From Candidatus Niyogiibacteriota bacterium (GTDB taxonomy: Bacteria; Patescibacteriota; Minisyncoccia; 1-14-0-10-42-19): 7,770 nt of DNA. This document shows, one piece after another, positions 4,143-7,770 of the stretch (position 1 is its first letter; each line of letters opens with the position of its first letter). The notes under the pieces are model-generated. The model saw only the letters and a program-made list of their open reading frames with translations, ran no database searches and was not told the origin of the DNA. Position numbers and translations under genes: made by a program. The stretch spans positions 1 to 7,770 of the forward strand of contig JACQLG010000027.1 of the NCBI GenBank assembly GCA_016204155.1, in the 5' to 3' direction.

Positions 4143-6773
4143 ATCGCCCCAGCTTGGACCCGTTTTTACGTCAATGACAAAATCAACCGCGTCGCTTTTG
4201 TAGACATTCTCAAGTATCGGAGGGATAATTTTTTTCGCGCGATTGAGCTCTTCGTTTTTTACTTCGAACAAAAGTTCGTCATGAATTTGCAGAATCATTT
4301 TTATATTTCCTCTCAGCTCCTTATCTCCACGGATGGCATTCGACACTTCTATCATCGCTTTTTTCATAATGTCGGCCTCCGTCCCTTGGATCGGCATATT
4401 GACCGCCATGCGTTCCGCTTCTTTTTGTATATGGAGAAACCCTGAATTGATTCCGGACAAAAAACGCTTGCGGCCAAAAAGAGTTTGGACATATCCATTC
4501 GCGCGCGCCTCCCTTTTTATTTTTTCAAAATACTCAAAAAGATTCGGGAATTGGGCAAAATAATGGTTCAAAAATAAATCTGCTTCATCCTGCGAAACAC
4601 CAATATTTTCTGCGAGAGCTCGCGCGCCCATGCCGTAGAGAATCCCGAAATTAATTACTTTGGCGCGCCTTCGCATCTCGGGCGTTACAGCATCCTTCTC
4701 CACGCCAAAAACGCGCGTGGCAGTCAAACGATGAATATCGTCGCCCTTTCGGAATGCCGAAAGCATCCGTTCCTCTCCCGAAAGCATTGCCGCGATCCGA
4801 AGCTGAATCTGGGAATAATCACACGCAAAAAAGATATACCCGCTGCCGGGCACAAACGCACGGCGGATTTCATCGCTTAATTCCCGCCGCAGAGGTATAT
4901 TCTGAAGATTCGGATCAGAGGAAGACAGTCGGCCCGTCACCGTTCCTGTCTGATGAAATGTCGTATGAATCCGGCCGTCTTTTTTGACAAGTTCGGGCAG
5001 AACCGAAATGTAAGTAGAATACAACTTCCCCAGCTCGCGATACAGCATTACTTTTTCTATAATGGGGTCTGCGTCTTTCAGTTTTACAAGTTCCGAGTAC
5101 TTTGTGGAACGCTTACCGGTTCCGGTTTTTCTAATGCCTTTCGCAGAAATGCCGAGCGTGTCAAAAAGGATCGATGCAAGCTCTTTTGAAGAGTTAATGT
5201 TAAAAGGCGTTCCCGCAAGCGCGTGAATCTCGCCTTCGATCTCTCCTAATTGTTTTTTTGCTTTTTTTTCAAGATGCGAAAGTTTCGCCTTCTCAATGCG
5301 CACTCCTTCTTTCTCCATATCAAAAAGAATGCGCGTAAGAGGCATTTCAATCTCACGATAAACTTTTTCCAACTCTTTCTCTTTTATTTCTTTTTCAAGC
5401 GCTTGGTAGGCGGCGGGCAGAAAAGAAAGAATCTCTGCGCTATCGGCATCGGAGGGCGCGTCCGGACAGAGCGCCCGGATCATATCTTTTAATTCAGGAT
5501 CGGCGCGCTCGGGGCCCGAAAGCCAGAAAAGAATAAAAAGATCGTCGGTAAATTGGGGTACAAGGCCGTATCCGTCAAGAAAATGGAAAATTTTTTTTGC
5601 GTCAAACGCTCGGTTCGTTATAGCGAAGTCCGGCTCCGCTAATGTAAAAAGCGATGCAATATTCTTTTTATGCGCCGCGATGTCTCCTGCGGCAAGCGCA
5701 CGTATCTTCTTTTTTTCCGTTACAATAAAAAGCGAATCGCCAAGCAATGCCCAATATCGCTCCTTTGCGCCCGCAATATCTTTCCAGAAACTTTTATTCG
5801 CGGGACTTGCGGCATTATTTTTTTTTACGGCCTTTCCTTGTTTTTTTACGGCAGTATTTTCGCGCATACGCGAAAGAATGGAGGCAAAGCCGAGCTTTTG
5901 GAATAATACCGCAGCATCATCTTGTATCCCGTTTTTCCATTCCGCCTCCTCCAAAGCAAAAGAGATTGGTACGTCTTTTTTAATGGAAGCAAGTTCCTTT
6001 GAGAAACGGGCATCTTCGGCATATTTTTCAAGCAGTAAGACAGCGCGTTCCTTTATGCCAGATCCTATGAGTTTCTGGGGCGATTTTTTTACATATGCAA
6101 GGATATTTTCAAGCGTTCCGAATTTTTTAATCAGGAGAGACGCGGTTTTATCGCCAATACCTCTAACGCCAGCAATATTGTCCGAGGGATCTCCTTTAAG
6201 CCCCTTAAAGTCTGGGAGAAGCGCTGGAGCGAAACCGAAACGTTCGCGCACCGCATCCTCGTCATAAAGAAGCGTATCCTGGATCCCCTTGCGAAGCGTA
6301 TAGACCCGCACGCGTTTGCCTTCCACGAGTTGGAGCGTATCCAAGTCGCCCGACGCAATAATAACGGAAAGGTTTTTTTCTTTTTTTGTTTTTTCTACGA
6401 TTGTTCCAATGATGTCATCGGCTTCAAATGTTTCTTTTTCATATACCGGGATGCCGAATGCGCGCGTGATTTGGCGCGATACGTCAAACTGGGCAATCAA
6501 TTCGTCGTCTGTTTTCGCGCGCTTACCTTTATATGCCTCAAACGCGACATGCCTGAACGTCGGCGCCTTCATGTCGTAGCACGCGGCAATATAATCCGGC
6601 TTTAATTCCCGTATAATCTTCAAAAGCATTGAGGCGAAGCCGTATAGCGCTCCCGTAGGCATGCCGTCAGGAGACGTCAAAGGAGGCAAGGCGTGATAGG
6701 CGCGATGCAATATGGCATGCGCATCAAGAAGTACTAGGATTTTATTCTTTTTGGTAGTTTTCACGATATTCAC
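4131..6773 (-). CDS. polA: DNA polymerase I with degenerate proofreading domain
   Basis: 880 aa (E. coli 928, Taq 832), GTG start. It fills and repairs DNA during Okazaki-fragment processing and excision repair. The 5'-nuclease domain (about 11-300) keeps its metal ligands: Asp17, Asp67, Glu117/Asp119/Asp120, Asp143/Asp145 and Asp195/Asp198, followed by the helix-hairpin-helix at VRGIGDKTA. A Lys-rich linker (about 305-328) leads to a shortened 3'-5' exonuclease-like domain (329-476). That domain lacks the DxE of ExoI and the Asp of ExoIII; only Asp391 matches a catalytic acid, so proofreading is probably absent. The polymerase domain (about 477-880) has TGRLSS (Arg615), motif A DYSQIQLR (Asp652), O-helix Arg701/Lys705/Phe709/Tyr713, Asn792/Gln796, and motif C QIHDEL (Asp832). 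Oddity: Gln657 replaces the usual Glu (E. coli Glu710, steric gate). A GTG three codons downstream is an alternative start; no Shine-Dalgarno is seen. It is convergent with the pilin gene. Confidence 0.97.
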   Translation of the reverse strand: MNIVKTTKKNKILVLLDAHAILHRAYHALPPLTSPDGMPTGALYGFASMLLKIIRELKPDYIAACYDMKAPTFRHVAFEAYKGKRAKTDDELIAQFDVSRQITRAFGIPVYEKETFEADDIIGTIVEKTKKEKNLSVIIASGDLDTLQLVEGKRVRVYTLRKGIQDTLLYDEDAVRERFGFAPALLPDFKGLKGDPSDNIAGVRGIGDKTASLLIKKFGTLENILAYVKKSPQKLIGSGIKERAVLLLEKYAEDARFSKELASIKKDVPISFALEEAEWKNGIQDDAAVLFQKLGFASILSRMRENTAVKKQGKAVKKNNAASPANKSFWKDIAGAKERYWALLGDSLFIVTEKKKIRALAAGDIAAHKKNIASLFTLAEPDFAITNRAFDAKKIFHFLDGYGLVPQFTDDLFILFWLSGPERADPELKDMIRALCPDAPSDADSAEILSFLPAAYQALEKEIKEKELEKVYREIEMPLTRILFDMEKEGVRIEKAKLSHLEKKAKKQLGEIEGEIHALAGTPFNINSSKELASILFDTLGISAKGIRKTGTGKRSTKYSELVKLKDADPIIEKVMLYRELGKLYSTYISVLPELVKKDGRIHTTFHQTGTVTGRLSSSDPNLQNIPLRRELSDEIRRAFVPGSGYIFFACDYSQIQLRIAAMLSGEERMLSAFRKGDDIHRLTATRVFGVEKDAVTPEMRRRAKVINFGILYGMGARALAENIGVSQDEADLFLNHYFAQFPNLFEYFEKIKREARANGYVQTLFGRKRFLSGINSGFLHIQKEAERMAVNMPIQGTEADIMKKAMIEVSNAIRGDKELRGNIKMILQIHDELLFEVKNEELNRAKKIIPPILENVYKSDAVDFVIDVKTGPSWGDLNS

Positions 6774-6793
6774 AAAAGATCTAAGATTTAAGA

Positions 6794-6810
6794 ATTATAG
6801 TATTGTATCA
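6794..6810 (-). promoter_or_regulatory. Candidate polA promoter
   Basis: On the - strand there is an extended -10 candidate, TGATACAAT (6810-6802), and just downstream a perfect TATAAT (6799-6794), 20 bases before the GTG start of polA. No good -35 matches either one. The elements lie directly behind the upstream gene's terminator, which fits a fresh start of transcription. The predicted leader is short, about 14-22 bases. Confidence 0.45.
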
Positions 6811-6811
6811 T

Positions 6812-6861
6812 AAAAAAATTCCCTCGTATCTATTCGGTATGTCACGAATAAGATACGAGGG
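6812..6861 (-). terminator. Intrinsic terminator of the upstream - strand gene
   Basis: Read on the - strand, CCCTCGTATCTTATTCG (6861-6845) pairs with CGAATAGATACGAGGG (6836-6821). The two arms match over 16 pairs with one bulged T, and the loop is 8 bases. AA and then a seven-T run (6818-6812) follow at once. It begins 10 bases after the stop codon at 6872 and separates this gene's transcript from polA. Confidence 0.85.
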
Positions 6862-6871
6862 ACTTAAAACT

Positions 6872-7519
6872 TTAACTTGCGAGCAGAGCCGCAGGGTCAT
6901 CATCGCGCCAGTCGTAGTCGAGCCAGCGGTGATGCCGAAGCCCCGCGTCATCGTTGAAAAACAGATAGCGGACATACAGATGACCACTGGCACTGCGGTA
7001 AGTGGTTGCCCAAAAAAAGATGTAGAGGGTATTGCCATCCTCGTCTTTCTTCCAATCCTCTGGTATAAGATGGGGATTATCTGCGAGCGCGTCGAGCAGA
7101 TTCGCGTTGAGTACGGGCTTACCAGCCAACTCTTCATAAAGCTTATAGCCTTTACACTTGCCGTTGTTCTGCTGATGTTTAGACAGATGAAAGATGACCT
7201 TGTGGCCGTTCACATACAATCCATTGATTCGTTTCTCTACAATAGCCCAACCTTCTCCAATGTGCGATTCGACTTTAGTTCCGTTGAATGGGAGATTCGC
7301 AATAGAGCCGAGATTCACCGCGATCGTGGTTTCGTTTAGGGTTATAACGCGGGTAGCGTCTTCGACGACAGGCTTAATCTTCGCCGTACCGTCAAGAACG
7401 CCCTTGAAGCCTGCCAGATCTCCGAATTGTCCAAGCTTGGTAATATGATCGGCAGTGAAGCCCTCTGCCTCAAGCCGATTCATTAATTGGTGCGTCTGTC
7501 CTTCTGTGTAAGAAGACAT
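6872..7519 (-). CDS. Uncharacterised CPR-type protein with Trp-rich C-terminus
   Basis: 215 aa from the ATG at 7519. A longer GTG start at 7579 would add 20 residues, but the ATG has a near-perfect Shine-Dalgarno 7 bases upstream, and the extra residues would encode the leader hairpins and the ribosome site itself. No signal peptide or membrane helix is present, so it is probably cytoplasmic. The N-terminal part (about 5-50) is helical-looking with FTADHITKLGQFGDL. The middle is variable. The C-terminal part has LAGKPVLNANLLDAL, NPHLIPEDWK, a YIFFWATTYR strand, LYVRYLFF, and a closing RWLDYDW...DPAALLAS. I recall abundant Parcubacteria proteins with the same order (NANVLDYLL, NPHLIPEEWKGK, FFWGTIYR, LYVRCLYW, DPAAVLAS). 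None has a function known to me. It is its own transcription unit, with promoter, leader and terminator all visible. Its role is unknown. Confidence 0.8.
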   Translation of the reverse strand: MSSYTEGQTHQLMNRLEAEGFTADHITKLGQFGDLAGFKGVLDGTAKIKPVVEDATRVITLNETTIAVNLGSIANLPFNGTKVESHIGEGWAIVEKRINGLYVNGHKVIFHLSKHQQNNGKCKGYKLYEELAGKPVLNANLLDALADNPHLIPEDWKKDEDGNTLYIFFWATTYRSASGHLYVRYLFFNDDAGLRHHRWLDYDWRDDDPAALLAS

Positions 7520-7526
7520 GTCTTCT

Positions 7527-7535
7527 CCCTCCTTT
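7527..7535 (-). promoter_or_regulatory. Strong Shine-Dalgarno that decides the start at 7519
   Basis: AAAGGAGGG on the - strand contains the full anti-SD match AAGGAGG, with 7 bases (AGAAGAC) to the ATG. It is the only canonical site I find in the window, and it directly follows a 14-base palindrome. Confidence 0.85.
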
Positions 7536-7627
7536 GGCACATGTGCCATTTTCTGCTGTTTAATTTTGGCTTTTGCCACAGCAGAAAATCCTCATCCTGG
7601 CCAAAAGGGCTTTTTGCTATGGCAAAA
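7535..7627 (-). promoter_or_regulatory. Highly structured leader with three or four hairpins
   Basis: Read on the - strand, the leader first shows TTTTGC (7627-7622), loop CATA, GCAAAA (7617-7612). Next, ATTTTCTGCTGT (7589-7578) pairs perfectly with ACAGCAGAAAAT (7559-7548) over 12 bp, and its loop holds a small GGC-AAAA-GCC hairpin (7577-7568). Finally, TGGCACATGTGCCA (7548-7535) is a perfect 14-base palindrome sharing one base with the long stem and abutting the Shine-Dalgarno. TTTTGCC (7627-7621) could instead pair with GGCAAAA (7577-7571), so alternative folds are possible. This could be a cis-acting RNA controlling translation, an operator for a dimeric protein, or a stabilising 5' structure. 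I do not recognise a known riboswitch class. Confidence 0.65.
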
Positions 7628-7658
7628 TACACGTCAATTTATCAAAAAGCTGTGATCT

Positions 7659-7687
7659 ATTATATCAAATAAATGGATTTATGTCAA
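7659..7687 (-). promoter_or_regulatory. Consensus sigma70-type promoter
   Basis: On the - strand, TTGACA (7687-7682) and TATAAT (7664-7659) are both perfect and exactly 17 bp apart. The predicted transcription start is near 7652, giving a leader of about 130 bases before the ATG at 7519. It is much stronger than anything else seen here and suggests high or constitutive transcription. Confidence 0.85.
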
Positions 7688-7770
7688 CCCCGTTAGACCT
7701 AAATTCAACCTTGGGACGCAACACTAAATATATTAATTTTCAATAAAATATCGGGGATGCGGTGTTTGAG
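7688..7770. other. Intergenic end of window, nothing recognised
   Basis: AT-rich sequence upstream of the promoter, reaching the window edge. I see no gene start, RNA gene or clear repeat in it. Confidence 0.5.

Noticed and set aside
5680..6267. 195-codon open frame on the + strand inside polA
   Set aside because: It is antisense to the well-conserved 5'-nuclease region of polA, rich in Ser/Phe from reversed Lys/Glu codons, and has no recognisable domain.
6803..7339. 178-codon open frame on the + strand
   Set aside because: It starts before the terminator hairpin and runs antisense to the unknown protein gene, which has its own promoter, ribosome site and terminator on the - strand.
7520..7579. 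Twenty-residue N-terminal extension of the unknown protein from GTG 7579
   Set aside because: The stretch encodes the leader hairpin, the palindrome and the Shine-Dalgarno itself. The ATG at 7519 has ideal spacing to that site. The GAGGA further upstream of the GTG is a weaker match.

Overview
The window looks like a piece of a Candidate Phyla Radiation genome, most likely Parcubacteria (Patescibacteria). The reasons are an array of small VirB2/TrbC-like pilin genes, a family-1 solute-binding protein with no transporter genes in view, almost no Shine-Dalgarno sites, and a short C-terminally Trp-rich protein of a type I associate with these genomes. The assignment rests on recalled family resemblance, not on a search.

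Left half (1-4142, + strand): a surface or secretion-related cluster. It begins with the C-terminal part of an extracellular solute-binding protein cut by the window edge. Next comes a 355-residue protein that appears to join a signal peptide, a VirB2-like two-helix membrane hairpin and a Cys-rich lysozyme/lytic transglycosylase-like domain. A membrane-anchored protein of unknown function (170 aa) follows, then three signal-peptide-bearing VirB2/TrbC-like proteins. A strong intrinsic terminator closes this run at about 3848. A fifth VirB2-like gene, without a signal peptide, lies behind the terminator and probably has its own promoter. Together the genes suggest a cell-envelope apparatus (pilus, conjugation- or competence-like) with a built-in peptidoglycan-cutting function. 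No ATPase or VirB3/4/6/8-10 homologue lies in the window.

Right half (4131-7519, - strand): DNA polymerase I (polA, 880 aa), which converges on and overlaps the last pilin gene by 12 bp. Its 5'-nuclease and polymerase domains carry their metal-binding residues. The proofreading domain has lost most of its catalytic acids, and the residue matching the E. coli Glu710 steric gate is Gln. Upstream, also on the - strand, is an uncharacterised protein with its own consensus sigma70-type promoter (TTGACA, 17 bp, TATAAT), an unusually structured leader, a near-perfect Shine-Dalgarno site and an intrinsic terminator. It looks like an independent, well-expressed unit and differs sharply from the SD-less genes around it.

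The most interesting items are the pilin/lysozyme fusion in a five-member pilin array, the steric-gate substitution in PolA, and the structured leader of the right-hand gene. No RNA genes, CRISPR arrays or insertion sequences were recognised, and no gene-free stretch exceeds 300 bases.
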